Source: Gorsachius magnificus (taxonomy: Eukaryota > Chordata > Aves > Pelecaniformes > Ardeidae). Taken from it: 64,000 nt of DNA. Under the pieces are notes generated by a model, which saw only the letters and a list, made by a program, of their open reading frames with translations, searched no databases and was not told the origin of the DNA. Location of the stretch: positions 21,092,213 through 21,156,212 of the forward strand of contig CM067089.1 of NCBI GenBank assembly GCA_034008185.1. The letters are read 5' to 3'. Shown here piece by piece: positions 14,301 to 25,045 of this stretch (its first letter is position 1; each line of letters opens with the position of its first letter). A program made the translations under genes and the position numbers.

Positions 14301-17300
14301 GGCAATAGTTACAGATGTTTCACCAGAAAGGAGTATAGTTTGCTTATATCCCTTCATTAATGAGTGAAATCAAAATGCTCCACCTCAAAGTGTCAAGATA
14401 AATAATCAAATTGCTACATCTGCTGCTAACAGGTGGGAAAAAAAGTGTTGTGGGCCCATATAATGCTGATTTATATCAACATAACGACAGTAAAGTCAGC
14501 AGAACTATACAAGTTTATACAAGTCAAAAAAATATCTTGTGTTTAACTCTCATTGACTCTTCAACTGTTGCAAATCATGCTTGCTTCTTGCATTTGGTGC
14601 AGAAAAGAATATGACACGCTGTAATCATTTCTGTTCTTTTTCTAGTACCTTTCATCTTCCGATCCTGATACTCAAGCTCAATTCAGCTACATTTGTACTT
14701 ACAATCCTACCAAAGAGATCCATTTGTGCTTTTTTTTTCCATTGTCATTAATGTTACAGTAGATTTGGCCATGAGCTTTAAGGATTTTCAATGGGTTTTG
14801 GATGAAAATCAAAATTTAGCCATGAATCTTTTTTTCAAATTTTGCTTTCAAACGTAATCTTCCAGGGCATTGACTAGAAAATAACTGCTCCCTGGCTTGC
14901 AATGAGTATGTTACAAGCTGTGTATTGTCAGAGCAGGCTTACACACTGCCATGCAGTGCCACCCTTTGCAGGGTGAAAGTACAGCTGCTCACTTTGCCCT
15001 GCACTCCCTCAACAGGGGCTGAGAGCCTTAAATAACCTCTTTTATTCCTTTCCAGGGCACCATCCCAGACGGTTTCAGCTTTTGCTTGTGGTAACCTCCC
15101 CATCCTGGCTGTCTTGGTGCAATGGAGGGCAAGATTAGAATTCAAAGCTACAGTTCTGGAAAAACTGGAGAAATGATCTCTGAAAAGCAGGATGAGGTTA
15201 AATAAGAACATATGCAGGGTTCTTACACGGTTTGGGTGAACTCTGGGAAGAAAACAGCTTGTTTAGGGAGAGTCCTGTAAAGAAGTATATAGGTTCTTCA
15301 GAGTTCATAAGCTGAACACAAGTCAAAAGAGACAAGTTGTTGCAGTAAAAAATAATCATCATCAAACTGGAATGGATAAGGAGGAATATAATCAGTAAGA
15401 TGTGGCTCAAGCGGGGAGACAGCAGAAAAGAGGAACAGGAGTAAAGGGAAGACTGAATAAGAGTCAACTTGAAAAAGTTTAAAAGATTTGAGTTGTTTAT
15501 TCCAGAGAGAAGAAAACTGAGAGGAGACATAAAAACAGTCTTCAGATACATAAGAGGCTGTTTCAAATATGAAGAGAATAATCTGTTCCCTTGGCTGTGG
15601 TAAATAGGCCAAGAAGTATTGCACCTAAACTGTAGAAAGTAGTGAACTTAGACTGTTTACACTAGATGTTAAAAACATCTTTGTAATAGTAAGGCTAGTG
15701 ACGTACTAGACTGGATTGCCTGGAAATCACCCGGTGATACGGGTGTTTTTAAGAGCAAGTGAGAGTCAGTGTCAGGGATATAGCTGAGCCTGCTCAGTCC
15801 TTGAGCTGGGGGGCCTGCTAGGATGGACGGTTCCATTCCAGCCTGTGAGGGTACACAAGGAACCCAAATGTTATTGTAAGAAAGAAAGGTGCGACCCTAC
15901 CACCCAGCCCCCAGGATCTCCTGGTTCCTAAACCGATCTCAGGATTTGCAGTGGCACAAGGGTGTTGGCTGATAATATTTTAACAGCTGGCTGTTGACAG
16001 CACTAGCAACCTTAAAGGAAATCAGTTATATTACAATGATCAGCACAAAATTAGCTATGAAAATACAGTTTCCATCTAAATAGACAAAACAACTTAGGGG
16101 AGAAGTGAAAGGGGAGAAAAGAGGGAAGAGGGGTATAGTTGGAAAAGTAGTTTTCCCATGGTTGGGGTATGTGTCAGTAGGAGAACCAGGGATGAAACTC
16201 CATGCCTGAGTCCCAGGGCAGCATTCTGGGTCCTGTTTTGTGTCACATCGCTTGTGCCAGTTAGGCCACTCACTTGTGGAAGGAGACTGCAAAATAGGGC
16301 TGGAGACCCTACATGGTTAATGAAAAACAATTCATCCTTGGCTTAAGTGGTGTTAACTTGGAGGTTCTTTAGTCTAGCCACATTGCTTATAGTGTTCTTA
16401 CTAAGGCACCTGAGGGCTTATATTTAACATCAAGTCATTTGTATGTAAACATTGCCTAACCGAGCAGCAGGATCTTAGTTTCAGCTGCATCCTGTCCCAG
16501 CTTGTCCTTGGCCTGCAGACAGGGTATGAAGGAAAGCACCCTGTTGCTCTCTGAAGCTAGACTTACCTCCTTAGGTACCAGCAGCACATGGCTCATGTGC
16601 CAGTGTCATGTATTTGCAGTTTTCCAGGACAGTAACTCTCTACTGTCAGTCCCAGCCTCCTCTGCTCTTTTTGCTTAAAAATTAGGAGGCTTTCCCCACC
16701 CCCACAAAATAACACTCTGCGTGCTTTTCATCTGAATTCTGGTTTTAGAGCCTTTAGAATATTTTCATACCTTTTCCTGCAGCCATGAAGATGAAGAAGA
16801 GTTTCTTTGAGATCCTTGCATATTCATTTTACTCTATGAGACCTGAGGCTTTAAGAGCAGCCCGCCCGCCTCAAAATCTGTAGTGAATTTCCAAGGATTA
16901 GCAACACTGCTAGCAAGTACTGAAGTCCTTAGCGAGCAACGATGTGAGGCAGCACAGTAAATGAACAAGTAGAAAAATAAATTACCATACATAGACAGAT
17001 TATTCTTAATCAACATGCATACGCGTATGCATCTAGCAATTATTGTTGGAGACAGAGCTAAGAAATCTGTGTGTTCAGTTAAAATATCGTTAGTAAGTGG
17101 CTGAGAGTAACACATCCATTTTATTTGTAGATGTTAGCAATGAGTGGTGATTTTTTTCTCCTGGGGGGACCAGTACCTCTGAACTAGATATAAGCTCTGT
17201 CAGAACAATGCAATGCATGCTGGATATATTCTTCAAAACTGTGATTTGTTAATCAAAGTACAGTGGGCAGATCAAGTAGCATTGCTGTCACTGGGAAGTG

Positions 17301-20300
17301 GATTGGAAATGACAAACTCAGAGTGCTGAACTGATATTTTTATAGTCCAGATATAACGGTTATTTTTACAAGGTATAATGAGAAAGAAGGGTACAGAAAA
17401 GGACTCAGTAGAGTTTGCTCTCACCATCAGATCAACAACTACTGGCCAACAGGGCTTTCAAATTAGTGTTTGAAATTTTGGCATAGAGAAGGCACTGAAT
17501 GATGAAGCAGCCCAGGGCAGCCAGAAGTGTGATATGGTGGGTGATTTTCCCCCAGGTAAAGTGCTTGAGCTGTGTCAAGTACAGCTGCATTCACACACCT
17601 TGGGAGCCCTCTTTCTGCTGTGGCAGACCTGCTTTTGGCAGGAGCGCAACCCCAGGCCAGAGCACTACATGCAGGGCAGGAGATTGCCTGACACCTCTAC
17701 AGCTGCTGAAAGCCCAAATGCCTCCCAAATTCTGTGGCACACTGGAGACTGGGGAAGCACCTTTTAGCACATGTATGGCTCACCGCTGACTCCTGGGGCT
17801 GAGCTATGGCAGAGGGCAACTGATTAAAAAGCAAGTACAAAATCATTTGCACAGCAACCGTGAGGAGGAGAGGCCCAATTGCTGAAGGTCATGTAAGTCC
17901 TATATATCCCAAAGCCTAATCTCCTTAAGCTGAATGAGAGTCTTCCACTTTCAGATGCATGCATGCAGAACATAAGTTTGGCAATAAGAGCAGGCTATGA
18001 CTCCAGTGCATGCAGGGGTTACCTAGGATAACTTTATTAGTTGGCTACGCATTGCTATTAAAAAAAAATTCTGCTGTTTAATAACATAAACTAAGGAAAA
18101 TGAAATCAATCACAGCCTGACACGTGAGAGTCCAGGCACATGGCCACCATATAAGAGATTTAACACATGTCTACCTCATGAGTATCCTAGCACATGCCCA
18201 ACACATCAGGTTCCTCACTGTTACAGGGACTGGCTCATTAAGAGGGGCTGAGGCCAACCTCACCTGGGGCCAGCAGCTGTTTGTCAGCTGAGGCTAATGA
18301 TGAGATTATAAAAGTCACGAGTGCCTCATTTAGAAAGACCTTCTAAAGGAAACAAGTGGGCTTGGGTGGCAGGCCTGGGATAGCTGCCTATGCCGCAGGT
18401 TGGGGGATGGTCCTTTTAGCCTTCTCGGTCTCTTTGGTCTGAGTAAATTCCTGTGTTTTTGAAAAATAAACTTAGCCCTAACAAACAGGGACCTGATCCA
18501 GATTCTGTGCATGTTATTGATGCACCCTGTACTGGGCAAACAGTGCAACTGCCAATGCCAACCTATGTTTAATATGCAAAATTCTTAATCTCATTCATTA
18601 TGTTCTTCAAACTTCGTCACATTCCTTGCATATGTCCCACCTGGACTAAACTTGACCCACATAATTCTTTTTAAATCTTGTGCCAAGCTATTGGTGCCAG
18701 CAAATGATTTGTTTTGTTTTTCCAAACTCTTTCAGATCCCTTCCCCAGAAGTATTTGAAGATCTGATTAAATTTTCATTCCACACAAATGTATTTGAAAA
18801 CAACATCGGCTATCTGAGATTCGATATGTTTGGAGACTGTGAACTTCTAACCCAGGTGTCCGACCTACTGGTAGAGCATGTTTGGAAGAAAATTGTTCAC
18901 ACAGATGCATTAATCATAGACATGAGGTAAACCTTTGAATGGCAAATAACCAAAGCTCTTTCAAAACCGCATTTTATTTGTAGCAGGGAATTAGCTTTAC
19001 ATGGCTTACTGTCCTGTTTACAGGCTAACATTGCTGGTATTAAATGAGAAAAGGAAAACAGCCAAGGAAAACAATAACAGTCTGGAAGTATATCTCAAGA
19101 TAAATTGTACCATCACTTGAGATGTTTAGAACTAAATAGGCAAATTTAGGGAATACATTGCAGAATGCAATCCTGAATGTCACATCTGTTTTCTTTCTCT
19201 GATTTCTTTCTAATCTAACTCTGCATGTGCCTTGTATTAATTGTATATATATATGGCTTAATTAAATCTTTTACTGCAGGCTGTGGTCAACTGATTGAAC
19301 AGTCAAAAAACCAGACCATGCATAAGGCTGTGTTACAACATCTAGTTTGCCATATCTGCATTGCTAAATTATCCTGGGCAATCAGCCCTGTACAGAACAA
19401 CTGCTGTGCACAGAACACAAAGGTAGTTTAAAGGTACTGAACTGTTGCCTCCCAGGTTCTGTAGCGCTCCTAGACCCTGCTGCAGCAAGCTACAGCATCA
19501 TATGCCTGGTCTCAGCTTAGGTTTCCGTTGGACACTCCAGTGTGTCAACACAATGCTCCAAATCTTAGGAGCCAGAAGATGGCATCCATTTGTTGCCAGC
19601 TATCAAAGCAGATGAGTATCACAAATATACATTTCCCATACGATATTTAGGTAAGTCTTTCCCATGTTTTGGTCCAGAGCTAATGTTTGTGAGTTTAGGA
19701 CATTACAAATACCAGCTAAAGAAAATAAGAGTTTTGTAAGAACTTGTTTTTAATGCTAAAACCACTTATGTCCATTGCCATCAATGGGGCTCTCAATATT
19801 TTATAATCTTCTTAACATTCTTCTGGGATTTGCAGCATGTGCAAGAAAAGATGACCACAGTGATGAGAGCAGAGAGAGATCTCACTACATGAGCGCAGAC
19901 AAGGCAGGGCAGCAACCAACAAACCACACCCATGACCGAATTCAAATTCAGCAAAGGCAGCACCATCTTCCAATAGACTTGAGATGGAACTGGGACTTTC
20001 CTCTTGCTTGCCCTGGTTTTCTCCCAAGCCAAAATTCATACCTGGGCCAGGGGCAATAAAACAGCAAAGGTGAAAACATGTCCCAGGTACCAAATGGTCT
20101 CATTATTGTTCTCTTCTTGGGTTGTTTTGGGGTTTTTTATATTTAATGTGTTTCCAGCCCTTTGACTGCACACAAAAGACCCAGTCTCTGAAGATATATA
20201 AAAGAGAACCCCAAACATTTTACCTTTTGAATTTCTCCCTAAACCAATCTCATGATTTTAAGGCAAGGCTGATAACTTCAATTTTGCATGGCATTAACCA

Positions 20301-23300
20301 TAATGAATAATGTTTCTTATCTTACAAGTTTCCCTCCCTGGAACAGCTGGGCCCCTGATGAACTGCATATTTTGATAATTTCAATTTTGCATGGGATTAA
20401 CCATAATGTCTCTCACCTTAATAGTTCCACTTCATGGAACAGCTGTGCCACTCATGAACTTCATATTTTTAACCTTCACAGCATTGAGAAGAGACACTGA
20501 TAAACTAAACAGCTTCCCTAATGTCACACAAGAAGTCTGTAATGAAGGAAGTACTTGCCTCTGAGGATTAAGCTAAAACTCTAACAACTGCTCAGTCCTT
20601 ATTACTGACTAAACTTTCTGCAGTTTCACTGTCCCAGGTGCAAGCGAGTCTCCAGCATTGCTCTAGCTGCCTGCTTGCTGCTCACGTCAGCCCTGACAGC
20701 AGCTCTAGGAAGCTGGGCTCTGATGGGTTTAGCTGCCTCCGGGGCTGTGCGGCAGCAGCAGGACCTCTTGGCAGCACAGCGCTATCCGGGATGCAGAAAA
20801 GAGCCTTATTTCAGGTCTAACCAGTCACAGTGGGAATCCAGCATACAGCTCCCAAACGCTGCAAAATGAAGTGGTAGCTTCACTCTTTGGGACAGAGGCC
20901 TCCTGGATTGTCTCATCCTTTTCTGGAGGTGAAATAAACTTAGTTATTGGCTGGACTGAGCAAAACTCATTTTCTAGCAGGTTTTTTGCTGGAATGCCTG
21001 TGCCAGGCACTCCTAACATCAGCTACAGGAAAGCTCTGTCTCCTACTAGTGAGCAAGGTACAAACATTTCCAGTGCTGTATGTGCTCTAGTATTAGTGAG
21101 AAGTGACAGACAAAAAATCATTTGGTGTTCCATTATGTGTATTCATAGCAGGAGTTCTCCAATGACACTTAGGCTCTTCAGTGAACTTAATCTGCAGAGA
21201 CTGATATGAAATTAAACTACCACCAAAGCTTTCAAATGTGACTGTCCTAAATAAAGCCGCTAACACAATCTCTTGGCACAAAAAGAAATGGCCCAATCTT
21301 CTCAGGTGCCAAACACCAGGTACTGTCATTGTGTGGAGCAGGACATAAGAACACGTCAGTTCTACAAGCATATGTTTCTTACATTGGGACCTACATTTAT
21401 ATATTGCGGTTTAGGTATTTACTCATGCTGCCTATGTTAGTAACAGCATGGGTTATTTGGAGTAGAAGGAATCAGAAGAATCTGATTAGGAGTCTTTTCT
21501 TACTTTCTGAAGTTTTTCCAGGTTGAATCAAGAGATTCAGACCATTCAGTTTTATGTTTGCTTTCAAAGTCAGTTGTGGGCGATATCAGTCCAAGACTCT
21601 TAGACAGGATTTTGTTTCGCCGATAAATGTGCAAATGCTGATAGGGGAGAATGAATGTAAATGTATCAAAATGTAGCCATAAACCCCTTCAGTACTGATG
21701 TTAGGGAACAATACTTAGAAGGGAGATTTACTGTCTGCCACAAATTTTCAAGTGTTTCCTTAATATTTTTAATTTTTGAAAAGGTACAATATTGGAGGCT
21801 CCACTACTTCCATAGCAATCCTATGCTCATACTTCTTTGATGAAGGACACCAAATTCTCTTGGACAAAGTTTATGACAGACCTAGTGACTCGGTAAAGGA
21901 AATATGGACCCAGCCAGAGCTCAAAGGTAAAATGGCAATTTCTTTTTAGAATAGCTTTTCATATCAGATGTCCCTCCTTGTATATTTTAAAACGAGCCAT
22001 TAGACACTGTAACTCATTTGGTGAAAGCACCTGCCATGATTAGCTCAAGCTGTTTGGAGAATGTAAAAACAAAATTGTGCATTTCAGCCATGGCCCTTAA
22101 TGCCATCTATAAATAACAGTTTATCGCTCCTAGGAATGGGGGGTGTCGGGCACGGAGGTTTGTAAACTAGTCCCCAGAATTTTAGCTGAATACTGTGTAC
22201 AGCAATTTTGACTTGCTCTTAAAAGCTGCCAAAACTGAAGATAAACCCTGTGCTGCCTAGCCCTCTAGTAATATCTCTTCCAATACTCACACAGTTTTAT
22301 GTGTAGCTCCTCAGTTCCTTCCTGTGTAATCCACTATTTCAGTAGATGAAAACAGCCACAATAGCCCAGTTTGTCCAGAGAATGCAAGAGAGAAAGAAAA
22401 CCACTACATTTTGCACATCTGAGTGAGTTTGGGGCATTTGGCAACGTATCACACACACACCCCTCCACCCCATGGTTCATAGAAGTTGAAGGGATGCTGC
22501 GCAATGCAGAAACAGAGCTCTTCAGTGCTCACAAAGTGCAGCTAGAGTGCTAAGAAGCCTTAAACATTGATTTTAATTCTTTTCCCCTTTAAAGCTAAGA
22601 CAGTACCAAAAAAGGTGTCACAGTGGTGTCTGCAATTATTGGCTTGGAGCATGCTGAAATGGTTAAACTTTGTCGCAGGCTTCAGGGTCCATCTATTTTC
22701 CCAGGCAGTCAAAGGTGGACTGTGCTGAGGGATATGATTACTATGGACACATTCCAATTCCCATCAAAGAGAACAGGCAGACTCATATTAACTTCAAAGG
22801 AGCTGGATCTGGTCCTGTATTATGAATATCTACTGTGAAAAGGGTCTTCTAATGGATATTATGTCTATAGTGAAATGAGAAGAGCAAAGATGGTGTGAAA
22901 ATTAATTACCATGCTGCTGGCCCCTCTCTTACAATTTAGTATGAGAATATGTCATACAGTAACTTATTTAAGGAATATCATTTTTAGAGCAGTTTAGAGT
23001 AGTTTTCAAGTGATCAGGTCCCAGTTATGACGCACTGGCCATATTTTCAAAGGAGCTAAGCTCTCAAAAAGTATCTAGCATGTTCAGATGTATTGAAAAT
23101 AAGGTGCAAAATACCTCCTACTCCTGTCAAATGGTTTATTTAAGAAAATGAGAAAACTTGGCTCAGTTCCTAATAATAAAGGGGTATTTGTTGAAGGGCT
23201 TGGGATAAAAGCCATGCAATGGCTTCCATTTACAGAATATAAAAAGCCTGTGGGAAACCACTACAATTATAATTTAATAAAATGTCACCTGCATAGTTTG

Positions 23301-24073
23301 CAGGCATGTTCCTAGAGCAGGCATAAGACTGAAACTGAAGATGCTGCTGGCTGAGCTTTGAGTATTCCTACTGGAGCAGTGAAAAATGTCACTGTCCTCA
23401 CTTGCCTATCCCACTCCTCTGATGGGATCTAGAGCTCCTGTAAAAGTCAAAGCCACAGGAGAGCCAGCAGTAGCGACCATGAGCTGGCCTCCCAGCTGCT
23501 GGAGCTCATGACCAGAAACTGATGGCACAAAAGCACCACATAGAGTGAGTCTTTTTTTACAGTATAGAGGCTGGGCTAGTGTAAAAAGTGCTTTAATACC
23601 ATCATAGTAAATTTCCAAACTTCTTTGGTTGTTAATAGCATGTAGGGAATTAAGTGTGTTGTATCTTGGCTTTTCTTGCTCCATTATGCAAATAAAGCTC
23701 TGAAAATGGATGTATTTTCTGATGCTTTTTGTCCTTTCCGACAGGGGAGAGGTATGGCTCTCAGAAGGAGCTAATAATCCTCACCAGCGCTGTGACGGCT
23801 GGGGCTGCCGAAGAGTTTGTATACATAATGAAGAGACTGGGCAGAGCTCTCATCGTTGGGGAACAGACCAGTGGTGGCTGCCATTCCCCACAGACACATC
23901 AAGTAGATGATACCAACTTCTACATCATCATCCCCACGGCCAGATCAGTCACCTCTGCAGAGGGCACTTCTTGGGAAGGGAAAGGGGTACCTCCTCACAT
24001 GGAAACACCAGCTGACACAGCACTTATCAAAGCAAAGGAGATGTTGAATGTTCATCTGCACAGCTCTAGATAG
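8260..24073 (+). CDS. RBP3: Interphotoreceptor retinoid-binding protein, whole spliced CDS
   Basis: The CDS joins 8260-11307, 18736-18926, 21784-21926 and 23745-24073. That is 3711 nt, or 1236 residues plus a TAG stop; human RBP3 is 1247 residues. Intron phases are 0, 2 and 1, and all introns are GT-AG. Residues 1 to about 19 form a signal peptide (hydrophobic [12 protein letters not shown] core). Four homologous modules of about 300 residues follow, each with a hydrophobic strand, an (I/M)DLR- or DMR-YN-x-GG segment, a conserved S-H/A-x-T/S-x-x-AE helix and a VGE-x-T-x-GG loop. The fold is that of S41/C-terminal-processing peptidases, but the protein is a carrier. It is secreted into the interphotoreceptor matrix, where it shuttles all-trans and 11-cis retinoids between photoreceptors and pigment epithelium or Müller glia. 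NNT/NHT-type N-glycosylation sequons are present. The gene looks intact, with no frameshift or internal stop. Confidence 0.97.
11308..18735 (+). other. RBP3: RBP3 intron 1
   Basis: This is a 7.4-kb GT-AG intron between the phase-0 donor at 11308 and the acceptor TTTCAG ending at 18735. Apart from one old CR1-like copy at about 15.4-15.84 kb I see only AT-rich unique sequence. No frame inside has both splice signals and protein-like composition. Confidence 0.85.
15400..15842 (+). mobile_element. Old degenerate CR1-like LINE 3' fragment
   Basis: The stretch around 15500-15842 keeps the order of phrases typical of CR1 3' regions: TTCCAGAGAGAAGAAAACTGAGAGGAGACAT, then a run about dropping-through to CAGATACATAAGAGG, then a GGATTGCCTGG...-type segment, and finally GGTTCCATTCCAGCCTGTGA. 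It is highly diverged, with many substitutions and indels, and lies in sense orientation inside RBP3 intron 1. The 5' boundary is uncertain. Confidence 0.6.
18736..18926 (+). CDS. RBP3: RBP3 coding exon 2 (repeat 4)
   Basis: This 191-nt exon encodes [20 protein letters not shown] and continues to a LIIDMR strand. The acceptor is AACTCTTTCAG|ATC and the donor ATGAG|GTAAAC. It enters in phase 0 after the exon 1 Gln codon and exits in phase 2. The [10 protein letters not shown] segment corresponds to [10 protein letters not shown] in repeat 3 and [10 protein letters not shown] in repeat 2, which confirms that it is the equivalent part of module 4. Confidence 0.95.
18927..21783 (+). other. RBP3: RBP3 intron 2
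   Basis: This is a 2.86-kb GT-AG intron. It contains one diverged two-copy tandem duplication (listed separately at 20271). I see no other structured element in it. Confidence 0.85.
20271..20476 (+). repeat. Imperfect two-copy tandem duplication, unit about 103 bp
   Basis: Copy 1 begins GATAACTTCAATTTTGCATG at 20271. Copy 2 begins GATAATTTCAATTTTGCATG at 20374. Both continue through G-ATTAACCATAATG, then a pyrimidine-rich stretch, TGGAACAGCTG-G/T-GCC, and TGAACT-G/T-CATATTTT. The copies differ by scattered substitutions and small indels, so the duplication is not recent. It lies in RBP3 intron 2. Confidence 0.85.
21784..21926 (+). CDS. RBP3: RBP3 coding exon 3 (repeat 4)
   Basis: This 143-nt exon completes the split Arg codon to give [20 protein letters not shown] and ends EIWTQPELK. 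The acceptor is TTGAAAAG|GTACAAT and the donor AAAG|GTAAAA; it enters in phase 2 and exits in phase 1. The order YN-x-GG...CSYFF...VYDRPS...E-x-W matches repeat 3 ([18 protein letters not shown]...VFDRSTS...EVW). Confidence 0.95.
21927..23744 (+). other. RBP3: RBP3 intron 3
   Basis: This is a 1.8-kb GT-AG intron with acceptor TCCTTTCCGACAG ending at 23744. A short CA/C-rich stretch near 22450 is the only low-complexity feature. No coding signal is visible. Confidence 0.85.
23745..24073 (+). CDS. RBP3: RBP3 coding exon 4 with stop
   Basis: This 329-nt terminal exon enters in phase 1, completing Gly to give [20 protein letters not shown]. It contains [20 protein letters not shown] and the GEQTSGGC loop of module 4, then a C-terminal tail ending LNVHLHSSR before TAG (24071-24073). 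The total length is close to the family norm, so this stop is probably native. Confidence 0.96.
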
Positions 24074-25045
24074 CCCAGGGGGGGAATATGGCCCTGGAAA
24101 AAAGGTAGGCTGTAATTTTCAAAGGAGCCCAAGGGACTTACACTCTCAGGAGCTGAACCAATAACTGGTTTGGGAACCCAGAGCAGGATTTAGCCGTAAG
24201 TTAGGTAACTAATGCAAAATTGAGACCCCCAGAGATTTCACAGTGTGTGTATGTGCATATGTGCATGTGAGGGGATGGGCAGGCTACAGGTGCTCCTCCT
24301 TTTGTTACCTCTCTGGCTCAGTAAACCATGGGTTGTTTACTGCACAAGAGCCCAGTTCCAACAGGAGACGTTGCAAGGCCCCTCTGCTACCCAGAGTAAT
24401 TCACAAGCATCAGTAATGGTGCTGTTCTGGACAGCAGAAGTGGATTTGAGTTCCTATCCCCCGAGGGAGGCTTCACAATGGAGTTTCATTTTTTGTGTGA
24501 GTTTTCTAGTAACTAAGTTCTTAGGGAAAAAGAACTACCTCCCCAAATGTAAACCCTAGAAAGGAGTGGGAACGTCATTTCAATCTCTGTGGTCAGTGGT
24601 CAGTTCCCTGTACATAGCCCAGAGTGACTCCCTTTTCAACATGCTGACTTTTTTAGCCTGTTCTGTGGAAGCCATCTCTTTCTGGGTATGGCTGAGATAT
24701 TTGGATCATTCTGGATTCCTCTCCTGTGGTCAAATGTAAATGTTAGTTATTGCAGCGTCTGTTTCTTAAGATTAGCTCCAAATCACAGAGATTTCCTTTG
24801 GTCCCTTAGAAAATCCCAGCTGTCAGTATTGAAGGCATGTGAACCACCTCAAAGCATTTATGCAAAGATAGAAAAGGCACATCTGCTCTTTTGGGAATTG
24901 TGTACATTCCTATTTATGCATCTTAAAGAAGAATTAACAGTAGTTGGGACAGTCAGTTTTCCAAACTGCAAGAGCTAAATTAAGTCTCTTCTCCATTTCA
25001 TCATTTAGATGTACCAAAAATAAACATTCTTGGTCTGTCAGGGTT
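24074..25045 (+). other. RBP3: Probable RBP3 3' UTR
   Basis: No coding signal follows the stop. The first canonical AATAAA downstream (25019-25024) is followed by a T/G-rich segment, which suggests a 3' UTR of roughly 950 nt. The UTR end is an inference from that signal alone. Confidence 0.4.
25019..25024 (+). terminator. Candidate polyadenylation signal AATAAA for RBP3
   Basis: AATAAA is followed within 20 bases by TCTTGGTCTGTCAGG, a plausible GU-rich downstream element. Other AT-rich variants occur nearby, so the assignment is tentative. Confidence 0.4.
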
